A DNA stretch of 64,000 nucleotides from Effrenium voratum (Eukaryota > Sar > Dinophyceae > Suessiales > Symbiodiniaceae), in NCBI GenBank assembly GCA_963377175.1, contig CAUJNA010000486.1, forward strand, positions 1 through 64,000, given 5' to 3'. A model generated the notes under the pieces. That model was not told where the DNA came from. It saw only the letters and a program-made list of their open reading frames with translations, and ran no database searches. This document shows, in pieces, positions 41,391 to 52,675 of the stretch; within the stretch, counting starts at the first letter, position 1, and the number at the start of each line of letters is the position of its first letter. The position numbers and the translations under genes were made by a program.

Positions 41391-41503
41391 GTGGGTCAAA
41401 ACCAATGGTACCATTTTGGGGTAGGTGCACCACCCATTTTAGTTTATTTTAGTTGGGATTGGGATGTTCACCGGGGGTACGATTTGGATTTTGACCCATG
41501 GCC
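41391..41503. mobile_element. MITE family 2 copy
   Basis: GGGTCAAAACCAATGGTACC to TTTTGACCCATGGCC with the shared GTGCACCACCCATTTTAG and GGATTGGGATGTTCACC. Confidence 0.6.
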
Positions 41504-41540
41504 ATATCGCGTTAACCTTTGTCCTTCGAGTTCGCTCGAG

Positions 41541-41649
41541 TTCCCTCTCGCTCAAGTCCTCCGAGGTGCGGCGCTCGGCGCTGGCGGCGCTGGCGCACCT
41601 GGCGCCCCCGCCCGCCGACTCATCCGCGGCCGGGGGATCTGTTGAACGC
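41541..41649 (+). CDS. Candidate HEAT/ARM-like exon 7
   Basis: Reads SLSLKSSEVRRSALAALAHL then APPPADSSAAGG. 'SSEVRRSALAALAHLA' is a near-ideal HEAT second helix. The donor GT is near 41650. Confidence 0.45.
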
Positions 41650-42674
41650 GTGGGCTCGATCTAAAACGCGGGGGATGCGTTTTTGTTTTTCTTTGGGGGG
41701 GGGGAAATGGCAAAAGGTAGGAAGCTGGGGGGGTGAGGGGTGATTGTCGGGGAGTTTGGTGAAGTAGTTTCTTCAACATTTCAATCCACCTTATTCGTTT
41801 TCGACACTCTTGGTTAAATTATGGTTTCATGCTTGGGAACTTGTGTTTCGATGTTTTAGCTTTATCTCCTCCTATTCATTGGTTTCGAATTTCCACCGGC
41901 AACAACTTCTTCCTGCAGTGATTGGGCTTTTTCGCTTCGATGAGTTGAAGACGCATTTGCAGGAGACACTGGCAGCCGGTATTTTCCACTCGAGATTCCT
42001 TTGCATCGCCCACAGTCAGACACAACCTGTGTTTTCTTCCCCTCAGCGCACTCTGGGGACACATGTTGCGAACCTTGCAACTGGTGAAGCAAGACTCCCA
42101 ATATTTCCCCCCCGCCCGAAAGGAACCTCTCCTTTGCGTTTCCTCTTTTTGCCCGTGACAAAGGGTACCTTTCGCCTCAAGAGTTCACACGCCCCAATTC
42201 TCGCTGTTCCTCAAACCATTTTTTTCTTTTTGGGTGGGGGGCAGGAAGGGGCTAAATTCCCCGAAGAGATGACACCCCACGAGCGGGGCATGACCAGCAT
42301 CCCGGCCAGCGCTTGGAAGTTCGGAGGTCGCGCAGGTCTGCGCCTTGCTGTCGGATGAGGACTGGCCGGGCGCCCCAAAAAAACCGGCTCGATGGATCCG
42401 TTCCCTGCATATCTCGCAGCGATCGCAAGTTTTTCTCGAAAAAGAACCAGTTTTGAGCTCGTTCGTGTTTTTCCTCTTCCTTTTGTTGGGGAATCTTTGG
42501 TGCATTTTGCTCGGATGTTAGGACTTTAACTTTTTGCCAACTAATGGGTTTTCCCTTAAACCACTAAAAGCAAAGAAGCACTTTTAGCAGGGCTTCGCAG
42601 AAAGCAACCGAGTCTTGGGACCCCCCCCCAGAAAAGGAGGGTTTTCCCTCGTTCTCGTTGAACACTACCGCCAG

Positions 42675-42800
42675 AAAGGGGCAGCCCCAAGCATCCGGCG
42701 CGTCCTTCCCAACGGGCCGGCGCGAGCTTGAGGCAGGTGCGCCTGGCCGCGGCGCGGGCGCTGCCCCGCCTGGCCCGCCGAGGCCGGGAGTTCGGGAGTT
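42675..42800 (+). CDS. Candidate HEAT/ARM-like exon 8
   Basis: Reads RAGASLRQVRLAAARALPRL followed by ARRGRE, in GC-rich sequence. The 'LRQVRLAAARALPRLA' pattern fits HEAT/ARM. Limits approximate. Confidence 0.4.
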
Positions 42801-43586
42801 CGGGGGCCCCGGCCCCGAAGTTTGGGGTGGTTGTTGGGGGGGGGGAGAGTCGGGTCCCGGTGGTTTTTTGGGGTTTGGGGGTGGTTGGGGGCTTTCCTAA
42901 GAAGGCCGGGCCTCCTTTTTTTTTCGGTGGGGGGGGTGCTTATTGTTTTTGCGGTTCTGGGAGGGAGGTTGGTCTTGGAGGGCGGGGAGGTAGTTCTTTT
43001 CTGGAGAAGCTCCCTTTTTAGGTTAAATCATAAGGACACTGTTCTTTTGAGGTTTGTATCGGGTTGGTCTTCTTGGAAGGTGAAATGGATCGCCGCCCAT
43101 TGTGGGGGCACCCCCCCGATTTTGACATACTCGTTCGACCCCTTCGGTTGAGCAAAGGAATCTTCGGCAAGGTTGTGTTCATCAATTCTGGGGGGAGAGA
43201 CATTTTTTCTTCCAAGATCTAAGGGATGATACTTGATGGCTTTTCCATCGGCGGTGGATGCCATTTCAAGGTGTTGAGAAGCCTCCGGACATCGGTGATC
43301 GGTCTTTGCGGCTTGGTGGAGTTTCTGGACCTAGGACATGTCCTGTAGATTTTCCCGAGCTCTAGCAGGGCATTACTTGGTTTCAATTTTTGACTCTCTC
43401 GATATTCCAGGTTCAAGTTGGAAACCACGTGATCTGCCATTGCGGTTGGTCTTGCACACTTTCTGGGAGCTTTCAATAACGACGCCACAAAGAGGGTGTT
43501 TTTCTGAGCAGGTAGAGTTTGTTTCAACGTTGCCAATTCCTTAGGCAAACCGGGAGGAGGCTGCTTAAACAAGAGAGGCTTAGAGA

Positions 43587-43689
43587 TGTGGACATGGGTC
43601 AAAATTCCAGCACCAGGGGACCGCAGGTTCTAGTCCATGTTGGCCTTTACCAGGGTTCCGTTTTGGGTACCTATTTTCGACCCACATCC
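43587..43689. mobile_element. MITE family 3 copy, diverged
   Basis: TGTGGACATGGGTCAAAATT to TTTTCGACCCACATCC with the internal GACCGCAGGTTCTAGTCC. Confidence 0.5.
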
Positions 43690-44544
43690 ATTGCTGGCTG
43701 TCAGTCTGAGGCGCCTCTAGGTGAGGGTGTCAAAGGCCCCTGGTTGTGGGATCCTGCGGTTTGACGGATGTGTCCTTTTGGTGTCCCTTTAAGCCAACAC
43801 CAAAAAGGGTTACCCCAACAGAAGCATGTGTAGATGTGCAGATGATGGCCTCTCCTTGGCAAGGTTTTATGAAACCCTCCCCTTGCGGAATCTGGAATCT
43901 GAGAGGCCAGTTGCGATTTCCCTCGGAACGTTCCTTTCCGGTGGGGGTAAATCCCATGAAACTGTCGGGCTCCTGGGAGGCATCAATTGGAAGCTTGGAC
44001 CTTGACCTCCCAAGAACAACAAACAACCAGAGCTTCTTGTTTTATTTTTTTTCCCTATTTTCTTTCCCTTTCGCCCACCAAACCCACGGGCTCGGCCACC
44101 AAATGAAGCGGGCGAGCCATTTTTAGCCCCCAGGCGACGCAGCGGCCTCTTGCGCCTTGGAGGCCTTGGTATCCCACCTCACTGGGGGCCGACCAAAAGC
44201 CAAGCATGGCCAAGTTGGGATCGACATTCTTTTTTTCCCCAGGCACGGGGGTTGAAATCCAGGCACCTAAAAGTGGAACAAATGGTACCAAAAACCAGGG
44301 TACCTTGGAACATTTTGCTCATGGTGGCTTAGTGGTTGAAATCCAGGCACTCAACTGCTAAAATATATATTGAATTTTTGCTCCCCTTCCAACGTCAACC
44401 AAGTACCCGGCTTCGATTGGTTTGGGGCTGAAGGAGCCAAATGGGGAAGGTACCCCCTAACGTCTAAACCACCAAACCAAACTGCCAAAGGAAGACCCCA
44501 GGGTTCCACGTTTTTGACGATTTCCCAGGGTAGACTTGGCGGTG

Positions 44545-44640
44545 GGTCAAAAATATGCATTCAACATGGGGTTGCCCTGGTAAGTGGAAACATGGACCAA
44601 AACCTGCGGTCCGCTGCAGGGCTGACTCATTCCCCCAAAA
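44545..44640. mobile_element. MITE family 3 copy, inverted
   Basis: GGTGGGTCAAAAATATGC with the reversed core GGACCAAAACCTGCGGTCC; the right end is degraded. Confidence 0.45.
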
Positions 44641-45644
44641 GGAGAAGACTTGGACTTTTTAGTCTATCTTGGGGTAGTCCAAAACTGGAACCCTGGACGT
44701 TTTGGATGGCCTCCCCAGCAACCAGGAAAAACAATGAAGGCGTGTCATGGACGGGCTTTGGGGGGAGGGGGTCTATCGGGTGGGGAGTGGGGGGTGGGGC
44801 GGGGATAGGATACGATGGGCTATCCCAGGATCACCCAAGCATAAGCCAAGGATACCAAGGGGTGAAGAAAGGATATCAACCGTCCCCATAGCCCACTCCA
44901 TGAATGTGGTTTGCTTGGGTTTGACCTTTGGCTCCCAAAACTCATCAAAACTCGTGTTTGGGTCTCCCTGATCACTACTTGTGCGCAGTTGGAATCCCTG
45001 GTGGAAGCGCGGGCGTTAGCCTCGGGTGACCCTAAACATGGTGTTTTCCTTTGGGTGCCTGGTGAAGAAGGTCTGAAGCAAGTCCTGTGCAATCAAAGAC
45101 TTGCAACTCTGAAGCTATTCTATATTTTTGTGGTAAAAGGAAGCAGAACCTGAAAACATGATGTGCTTTTTGTGTATTGCTTTTTTTGGGTGCAGACGTG
45201 GGGCTTTTTCCATGGGGCGTTCATCAAATTCCCAAAGCATGGGTTGTGTCCTTGAGGTTGTCTTTTTTCTTTTTTTAATCATCCAAGGGGTCCATTTTTA
45301 AAATGTCTCGTCCTTGTTGAAGCCTTTGTGCCCCTTTGCGGATTTAAATCCTTGGAACATCAAGAGGGGAGCGCCATTTTGGGGATCTCGACGAGCCGCC
45401 CATCTGCACACTCCAACTCAGCCCCAGTTCCACCACAACCCCCCAACTCACCAACAACTCCACGCCCCGACTCAACCCCAACTCCACCCACTCCAACTCC
45501 CACATGGCTCTGAGTTTTAATGGAAAACCCCCTAACAAGTGGTTGGTGGACCTACATCCCCAACTAAATCTGCTGTCCACCATTTCGGGTCCCGAACTAA
45601 AAAGAAAGCCACCACCACCACCACCTCCTCCTCCTCCCGAAAAG

Positions 45645-45794
45645 TTGGCCCCTCGGCCCGCCTGGTGCGACTCGCTCCAGGCCGCTCTGAGGGACAAGGA
45701 CCCCACGGTGCGAAGGGTGGCCGCCGGCGCGCTGGCCGGGCAGCTGGGAGGATGCTTTGCATCGGAGCCGAGCGGAGAATCAATCGAGCCCTGG
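45645..45794 (+). CDS. Candidate HEAT/ARM-like exon 9
   Basis: After a pyrimidine/CCTCCTCC run and AAAAG, ending just before GTATTG. 150 bases in phase read CDSLQAALRDKDPTVRRVAA and GALAGQLGG. 'L-R-D-x-D-P-x-V-R-R-x-A-A-x-A-L' is the classic HEAT signature, so this is the strongest exon. Confidence 0.5.
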
Positions 45795-45835
45795 GTATTG
45801 ATGTGACGCCCCGTTTATTAAGACAAGGCTGTGGT

Positions 45836-45950
45836 GGTCAAAACCGTTTTGGTTGATCCAATTTTGGGGGTTTTCGGTGAATTCACCACCGGTTTTGGAA
45901 CCTATTTTGGTGGGGATTGGGATGTTCACTCGGGTACGGGCTTTTGACCC
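45836..45950. mobile_element. MITE family 2 copy
   Basis: GGTCAAAACCGTTTTGG to GGGCTTTTGACCC with GGTGAATTCACCACC inside. A partial MITE-1 end (ATACTGTGGATTTTGCGAAAT) follows at ~45969. Confidence 0.6.
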
Positions 45951-45959
45951 ATGGCCAAA

Positions 45960-47150
45960 TGTTAACTAATACTGTGGATTTTGCGAAATCCATTTCGCAC
46001 CACGTGATGAATCCCACCCTAAATTAATCCTTAGCAATCCCTACCCCCCTAAACCAACCAAAACAGCAAACCACAGCAAGCCCCTCAACCAACCCCTGCC
46101 TAAATCAGCTACAATGCCAAACCCACCCTAAACCACTAAACCATCCCTAAACCTAAAAGGCAGCCAAACCAACAACCGAACCACTAAGCCTGTCCAAGCT
46201 TGTCCTAAACAAGCCACCCTGACCCAACCCTCAGCCAATGGAAAGCGAACTGGTGCTGAGGGAGTTGAGAGTGGAGGTTAAACCGATGGCATGTTGCCAG
46301 TGCTCGAATGCAACACGCGTATTTTGTTTGAATGTTCGCACCGGGAGAGAAGAACAACCTGAAGTTCGCCTCAGCAAAAAATGCAGTGGGTATCCCTTAA
46401 CAAACACGACGAGCGGCCCAAAAGATAGGAAGTGCTCTGAAGGTTTTACATAAAAAAAATAAAACACACAGAACACCGCATCCACAAACAAAAAACACAA
46501 ACCTCAAAGACCCAGAAAGTCAAACCTCCTCTTGGCTCCGGCTCCAGATCCTCGGTCGGCTAGGTGCACGTGGCGTCCTGGCCCTCGGCGCCGTTTTTGG
46601 CCCTCAAGGCCCAGGACCTCCCGGTGTCGACGTTTAGAGGGTGGATGGGTGTGACTGAAAAAGGGAGGGGCCTAAGCGATCAGAACCCGTTGATCTTCGG
46701 ATTGCTCTTTAAACCCCTCGGCAAAAAGCGTTCAACCGTTTTTGTGGGTTCAATTCGGAAGAAACAAAAACATGGTTGGGATGGGTGCCCCCAAGGAAAA
46801 AGGGGGCGGATTTCCTGGAGTCCCGAAGAAAGAAGCCGAAACCACGAAGAAGACCAACTGAAAAGAGGACTTGACCCCAAGACTTGAAGGGAGTACCCGA
46901 AACCGGTTCATTCCCCAAATCCCCAGTTGGGTCCAATTCTGGGGATGGCGCAATCCCATAAAACGCAAGCCACTTGGTAGGTGTCTTCAAGTCGCTACCG
47001 GGGGCGTCCTCTTTTTTCACCTGGCGCAACAGAAAACGAGCCGTGGGAATGCAGCCGTTGCTTGGAATGGACTCGGCCAAATTTGGAGCTCCAACAGCAA
47101 CATCTTGGAGACAGTCCCGGAAGTGGCCGTCCGTTGCTAAAGTTTGTCTA
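45960..47150. other. Mostly non-coding; one weak exon-like island
   Basis: 46020-46220 is a CCTAAACCA-rich low-complexity stretch. The island at ~46563-46640 reads HVASWPSAPFLALKAQDLPV on the plus strand and could be another exon; support is weak. Confidence 0.3.
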
Positions 47151-47189
47151 AAAAAAAGAGTGGCGATCCGGAGATCGCCCCGCCTGGCG

Positions 47190-49560
47190 GGATTCGGGAT
47201 TCGCGAATCCCAATCCCAGTTTCGGGATTCGGGATTCGGGATTCGGGATTCGAATCCCAAAACGGGATTCGCGAATCCCAATCCCAATTTCGGGATTCGG
47301 GATTCGAATCCCAAAACGGGATTCGCGAATCCCAATCCCAGTTTCGGGATTCGGGATTCGGGATTCGGGATTCGATCCCAAAACGGGATTCGCGAACCCC
47401 AATCCCAGTTTCGGGATTCGGGATTCGGGGTTCGGGATTCGAATCCCAAAACGGGATTCGCGAATCCCAATCCCTATTTCGGGATTCGGGATTCGGGATT
47501 CGAATCCCAAAACGGGATTCGCGAACCCCAATCCCAATTTCGGCATTGGGGATTCGGGATTCGAATCCCAAAACGGGATTCGCGAATCCCAATCCCAATT
47601 TCGGGATTCGGGATTCGAATCCCAAAGCGGGATTCACGAACCCCAATCCCAATTTCGTTATTCGGGATTCGGGATTCGAATCCCAAAACGGGATTCGCGA
47701 ATCCCAATTCCAATTTCGGGATTCGGGATTCGAATCCCAAAACGGGATTCGCGAATCCCAATCCCAGTTTCGGGATTCGGGATTCGGGAATCGGGATTCG
47801 AATCCCAAAACGGGATTCGCGAACCCCAATCCCAATTTCGGGATTGGGGATTCGGGATTCGAATCCCAAAGCGGGATTCGCGAATCCCAATCCCAATTTC
47901 GGGATTCGGGATTCGAATGCCAAAGCGAGATTTGCGAATCCCAATCCCAAGTTCGAGATTCGGGATTCGGGATTCGAATCCCAAAACGGGAGTCGCCAAT
48001 CCCAATGATTCGGGATTCGAATCCCAAAGCGGGAAATCGCCAATCCCAATTCCAATTTGGGGATTCGGGATTCGAGTTCCCAATCCCAGTTTCGGGATTC
48101 GGGATTCGGGATTCGAATCCCAAAGCGAGAGTCGCGAATCCAAATCCCAATTTCGGGATTCGGGGTTCGAATCCCAAAGTGGGAGTCGCGAATCCCAATC
48201 CCAATTTCGGGATTCGGGATTCGAATCCCAAATCGGGAGTCGCGAATCCCAAGCCCAATTTCGGGATTCGGGATTCGGGATTCGAATCCCAAAGCGGGAT
48301 TCGCGAATCCCAATCCCAATTTCGGGATTCGGGATTCGAATCCCAAAACGGGATTCGCGAATCCCAATCCCAGTTTCGGGATTCGGGATCGGGATTCGGG
48401 ATTCGAATCCCAAAACGGGATTCGCGAACCCCAATCCCAGTTTCGGGATTCGGGATTCGGGGTTCGGGATTCGAATCCCAAAACGGGATTCGCGAATCCC
48501 AATCCCTATTTCGGGATTCGGGATTCGAATCCCAAAACGGGATTCGCGAATCCAAATCCCAGTTTCGGGATTCGGGATTCGGGATTCGAATCCCAAAGCG
48601 GGATTCGCGAACCCCAATCCCAGTTTCGGGATTCGGGATTCGGGATTCGGGATTCGAATCCCAAAACGGGATTCGCGAATCCCAATCCCAATTTCGGGAT
48701 TCGGGATTCGAATCCCAAAGCGGGATTCGCGAATCCCAATCCCATTCGTTTCCCAAAGGGATTCGCGGATTCGGGATTCGAATCCCAAAGCGGGATTCGC
48801 GAACCCCAATCCCAATTTCGGGATTGGAGAGTCGGGATTCGAATCCCAAAGCGGGATTCGCGAATCCCAATCCCAATTTCGGGATTGGGGATTCGGGACT
48901 CGAATCCCAAAACGGGATTCGCGAACCCCAATCCCAATTTCGGGATTCGGGATTCGGGATTCGAATCCCAAAGCGGGATTCGCGAATCCCAATTCCGATT
49001 TCGGGATTCGGGATTCGAATCCCAAAGCGGGATTCGCGCATCCCAATCCCAGTTTCGGGATTCGGGATTCGGGAATCGGGATTCGAATGCCAAAGCGGGA
49101 TTCGCGAACCCCAATCCCAATTTCGGGATTGGAGAGTCGGGATTCGAATCCCAAAGCGGGATTCGCGAATCCCAATCCCAATTTCGGGATTGGGGATTCG
49201 GGGCTCGAATCCCAAAGCGGGATTCGCGAATCCCAATTCCATTTTCGGGATTCGGGATTCGAATCCCAAAGCGGGATTCGCGAATCCCAATCCCAGTTTC
49301 GGGATTCGGGATTCGGGCATCGGGATTCGAATCGCAAAGCGGGATTCGCGAACCCCAATCCCAATTTCGGGATTGGGGATTCGGGTTCGAATCCCAAAAC
49401 GGGATTCGCGAATCCCAATCCCCATTTCGGGATTCGGGATTCGAGGCCAAAACGGGATGCCAATCCCAATCATTCGGGATTTGAATCCCAAAGCGGGAAA
49501 TCGCCAATCCCAATCCCAATTTCGGGATTCGGGACTCGAATCCCAAAGCCCAATCCCATT
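47190..49560. repeat. 2.4-kb palindromic minisatellite, GGGATTCG/CGAATCCC units
   Basis: About 45 tandem units of ~54 bases built from GGGATTCGCGAATCCC, AATCCCAATTTC, GGGATTCGGGATTCG and GAATCCCAAAACG. Both GGGATTCGCGAATCCC and GGGATTCGAATCCC are perfect palindromes, so both strands can form cruciforms. Very long open frames occur on both strands and in several frames, which is expected from a stop-free unit and not evidence of protein. It abuts the left end of PLV copy B. Confidence 0.9.
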
Positions 49561-49575
49561 TTCGGGTCGGGCTCC

Positions 49576-49803
49576 GTTAAACATAGGCGGGGGGGTTGGG
49601 GGGGGGGGCTGCGCCCCCCCCTTGATAGAACTGAACAACTCCGCCAAACCTAGCGGGGGGGTTGGGCGGGGCGCAGCCTCCCCCCGTGATAGAACTGAAC
49701 AAGAACGACGAAGAACGCCGGGCTGTTTGGCGGGGGGGTTGGGGGGGGGCGCAGCTCGCCAAACATAGGCGGGGGGGTTGGGGGGGGGGCGCAGCCCCCC
49801 CCA
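49576..49803. repeat. G-tract plus GC-hairpin tandem repeat at the polymerase break
   Basis: Three to four units of ~70-90 bases: ACATAGGCGGGGGGGTTGGG, a long G run, CGCAGCCCCCCCC and TATAGAACTGAACAAG. Each can form a G-quadruplex and a G/C hairpin. The last unit runs directly into the truncated polymerase coding sequence. Confidence 0.75.
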
Positions 49804-50479
49804 TTATAGAACGAACAAGAACAACGCACTTCTCGCCCGACTTGCAGAGGACTCGGAGGCTGAGGTGGCTGTAGTCGCCCTGCTTGATCGCGGCCTGCAG
49901 GGCGCACCAGCCGCTGAGGGGCTTTGGCGCGGCCTTGGCCTTGGCCTTGGCCTTGGGTGCGGCCTCTGGCGCAGCCTTTCTCGCCGTCGCTTCCTTCTGC
50001 CTCGCTCTCGGTGGCGTCGTCGTCGCTGTCCTCGCCGAGCTCTTCGCGCGGCGCCCTGCAGACAGGAGAGCCCATCGTGGCGATGTAGCGCAGCAGGAAG
50101 TGGAAGTCGTAGCCGCCCCCGTTGTGAAAGACCACAGGGATGGTCTTGGGCGTCTGGGCCGCAATGTTGCAGGAGTGGCACAGCGCCCCGAGCCGTGGCA
50201 GTGGTGGAGCTTCTTCTCAGCGGTCTCGAAGGACGCGAGGCACTCCCTGCAGTGAGTGGCGGCCCTGTGCTCCAGCTCCTCCCGCCGGGTCATGCTGACG
50301 GGCCGAGTTCGGCGTCTCCAGGTGAGGTAGTGGTCGGTCAGCTTGAGAAGGTCGTTCAGCATGGCGCGGACGGCGTGGTACTTGTCGCTGTCCCGCTCGT
50401 GGTGCTCCTCCAGAGGCACGGCCCGGACAGCGCTGAGCCCCAGGCGGCCCCAGATGCGGTCAGACAGCTCGGAGATCAT
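49804..50479 (-). pseudogene. Protein-primed family B DNA polymerase, N-terminal part (PLV copy B)
   Basis: Starts MISELSDRIWGRLGLSAV at 50479. It has HYLTWRRRTRPVSMTRREEL, then HCRECLASFETAEKKLHHCH (zinc-like CxxC/HCH). After a frameshift near 50180 it continues CNIAAQTPKTIPVVFHNGGG and YDFHFLLRYIATMG. 'C..C...F.....HCH ... CN ... iPVVFHN-x-x-x-YD-x-H' is the signature of protein-primed polymerases of polintons and PLVs. A second shift (~50050) leads to HLSLRVLCKSGEKCVVLVR, typical of the exonuclease domain. The polymerase then stops at the G-tract repeats: palm, fingers and thumb are missing. Would replicate the viral genome. Confidence 0.75.
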
Positions 50480-50595
50480 GGCGCGAATTGGTTTGAGCTG
50501 AATAAATTGCTTTCTATAGAAAAAATAATAAATATTCGGTCGGTCGGACGAGCGCGTCTTTTTTCTGTCCGGGATTCTGTTCTGTCTGTACCGCG

Positions 50596-51179
50596 TCACA
50601 GCGAGTCGGCGGTGCTGCCCTGCAGGTTCAGCGCAGTGAGGAGCTCTCTGGAGGCCTCGTCCAGCTCCTTGCGCGCCTTCTTGACCCGCTCCAAGGCAGC
50701 GAGGGTTGCGCTCTTGGCCGCTCAGCGATTTTCTTGCTGACGAGCTGCTCCTCCACCTCGTAGAGCTCTCTCTCGATCTGCGCCAGCGAGGCGATGTCGC
50801 TTGTGCAAATGCGACGCTGCCTCAGGGCCTCGCGCTTCTCGCGGAGCGTCTCGCAGCTCTCCTCCTGGCGCTCCTCGGCCACCGCTGGAGCGGAGCAGCG
50901 GGCCGTGCGCTGGTTAAGGCGCTTGCGAAGCTTGAGCCGAAGCTCTTGGGCATGCTTCAGCATCTCCCTCCAGTCCTGCATGTCGACCTCCTCCGCCGGG
51001 AACCTGCCGGCGACCCCGTCAGCTAACAGCCGCTCCAGCACGGGCGCTCCCCGAGTGAGCTCATCATGCAGCCGGCTCACCTCCTCCAAAGAGGCTCCCC
51101 GCTTCAGCGCCTCGGCATCGGCAGCGGCCCTCAGCAGAGGCCTCAGCTGCTCGCGGCGCTCCAGGACGTGGGTGGACAT
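50596..51179 (-). pseudogene. Coiled-coil protein of PLV copy B, one frameshift
   Basis: Start at 51179 (MSTHVLERREQLRPLLRAAA) after TTAAAAAATTCAGA. About 195 residues, almost entirely charged helix: SLEEVSRLHDELTRG, LKHAQELRLKLRKRL and IASLAQIERELYEVEEQLV. After KKIAE a 1-base indel (~50715) shifts the frame; the native end ERVKKARKELDEASRELL and a TGA follow at 50596. No family recognised. It fills the position of the helicase in copy A and could be a virion tether or scaffold (inference). Confidence 0.5.
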
Positions 51180-51275
51180 TCTGAATTTTTTAATGAGCAA
51201 AAAATCGGCTGCGGCATCGGAAGAAACTACAGCGGGCACTCGCGAGACGGTGGCCCCACACGCAGATCCGTGACC

Positions 51276-51731
51276 TCAAGACTCAAGCCGCACATGCCGC
51301 TCATCAACCACAAGCTGCGCGCTCTCAGCCGAACGCGCGCGGCGCAGTGGGCCAGCTCTGCGGGGCGGTCCGCAAACGTGCCGCCAGCGTTCCAGAAGCG
51401 CGCGTGGGCCGGCAGCTTGGCTATCGCCGCCGCGCGATTGCCTCACAGAGGGCAGCAGCCGCTGGCGCACGGCCTCGGGCGTGAGCTTCGCGTCGAAGAC
51501 GCGCTCGGACGCGGCCGCCAGCTGCTCGACCAGATCGGTCTCGGCCCGCTCCCAGAAGAGCCTCGTGCGCTCGTCGGTTGCGAAGCTCACGCTGGGGCGT
51601 CCCATGGGCTCCCATGGGATTTCCAGCGAAGCTTCGCTCTGCCAAAACAGCGGCTCCAGGCTCAAGAACTTGCCACCCTTAGCATTGGAGCGCACCTCGC
51701 CCAAGTTCCACATGCTTGTCTGGCTCGTCAT
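51276..51731 (-). pseudogene. Unknown PLV protein (copy B)
   Basis: Homologue of the gene at 1596-2127: NAKGGKFLSLEPLFWQSEAS, LEIPWEPMG and the C-terminal ERHVRLES. A middle stretch is out of frame (~51330-51435), bounded by two compensating indels, so the open frame looks whole although about 35 residues are not native. The start context AGAAAAGGATGACG equals that of the penton gene. Confidence 0.5.
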
Positions 51732-51836
51732 CCTTTTCTGTCTCCGATTAAAAAAAGCTTGGTCCGAGCATGCGAAACTGCTTGAGCCGCGCCGTCGCCT
51801 GTGCGTGCTTCGTCGTGCTGGTGGTGATTATTAAAC

Positions 51837-52414
51837 ATCCCGAGACTGCTGGAGCTGTTTTGCGGCACAAAGTCGATTGGCCGAGCCTTCGAGGCGGCGG
51901 GCTGGGAGGTCGTCTCCCTGGACATCGTGTCGAAATTTGAGCCCACAATCCTGTGCGACATCCGGAGCTGGGACTACACGCTGTTTCCGCCGGGGCACTT
52001 TGACATGGTCTGGGCCAGCCCGGTCTGCACGGAGTACAGCCGAGCTCTGACGATGCGCCCTCGACGACTCGAGGGGGGCGACGCGCTGGTGCTCAGAGCG
52101 CTTGAGATCATGGCGCACTTCGACCCGCTCATGTGGGTCATCGAGAATCCTGCCACAGGGCTGCTGAAGACCCGACCGTTCATGGAGCGCCTGCCCTGAA
52201 TGGACGTTACCTACTGCAAGTACGGGACTCCGTACAGGAAGCAGACGAGGCTGTGGAAGGCTGTGCAGGAGCGGCTGCCAGTGCGATGCGTGGGAAGACG
52301 GGAGGCATCTGAGGGGCGCCCAAGGGGGGCCTCGACTCATGGGAGTCGCGCGAGCTGCTTTACAGCATTCCTACGGCGCTGTGCGAGGAGATCGCGAGCG
52401 CGGCCACGGCAGAG
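51837..52414 (+). pseudogene. C5-methyltransferase-like gene (PLV copy B), start lost and nonsense codon
   Basis: Strong match to 2220-2873: LLELFCGTKSIGRAFEAAGW, ASPVCTEYSRAL, WVIENPATGLL. The start is ATC where copy A has ATG. TGG of PLPWVD has become TGA at 52198. Downstream reading (YCKYGTPYRKQTRLW) then shifts frame and breaks into the 84-base repeat at ~52415. A clear dead copy. Confidence 0.8.
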
Positions 52415-52427
52415 CTTCGGACCAGGA

Positions 52428-52675
52428 CATATTTTTTTATTCTCAGGAGAGGCGCTCACCGGGTTGGCTGTGGAAAGAACCGTTTCTCGGCAATGATCCG
52501 TCTCGGACCAGGACATATTTTTTTATTCTCAGGAGAGGCGCTCACCGGGTTGGCTGTGGAAAGAACCGTCTCTCGGCAATGATCCGTCTCGGACCAGGAC
52601 ATATTTTTTTATTCTCAGGAGAGGCGCTCACCGGGTTGGCTGTGGAAAGAACCGTCTCTCGGCGATGATCCGTCT
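52428..52675. repeat. 84-base tandem repeat, three copies
   Basis: Three nearly identical units with GGACCAGGACATATTTTTTT, CTCAGGAGAGGCGCTCACCG, GGTTGGCTGTGGAAAGAACC and ATGATCCGTCTC. Starts within the C-terminal codons of the dead methyltransferase. The low divergence between units suggests recent expansion. Confidence 0.85.

Noticed and set aside
47190..49560. CRISPR-like array
   Set aside because: Units are directly adjacent palindromes without unique spacers, no cas genes, eukaryotic context.
47137..49768. Open frames of 836, 874, 603 and 578 codons on both strands
   Set aside because: They follow the phase of a stop-free ~54-base repeat and occur on both strands at once; no start context or domain.
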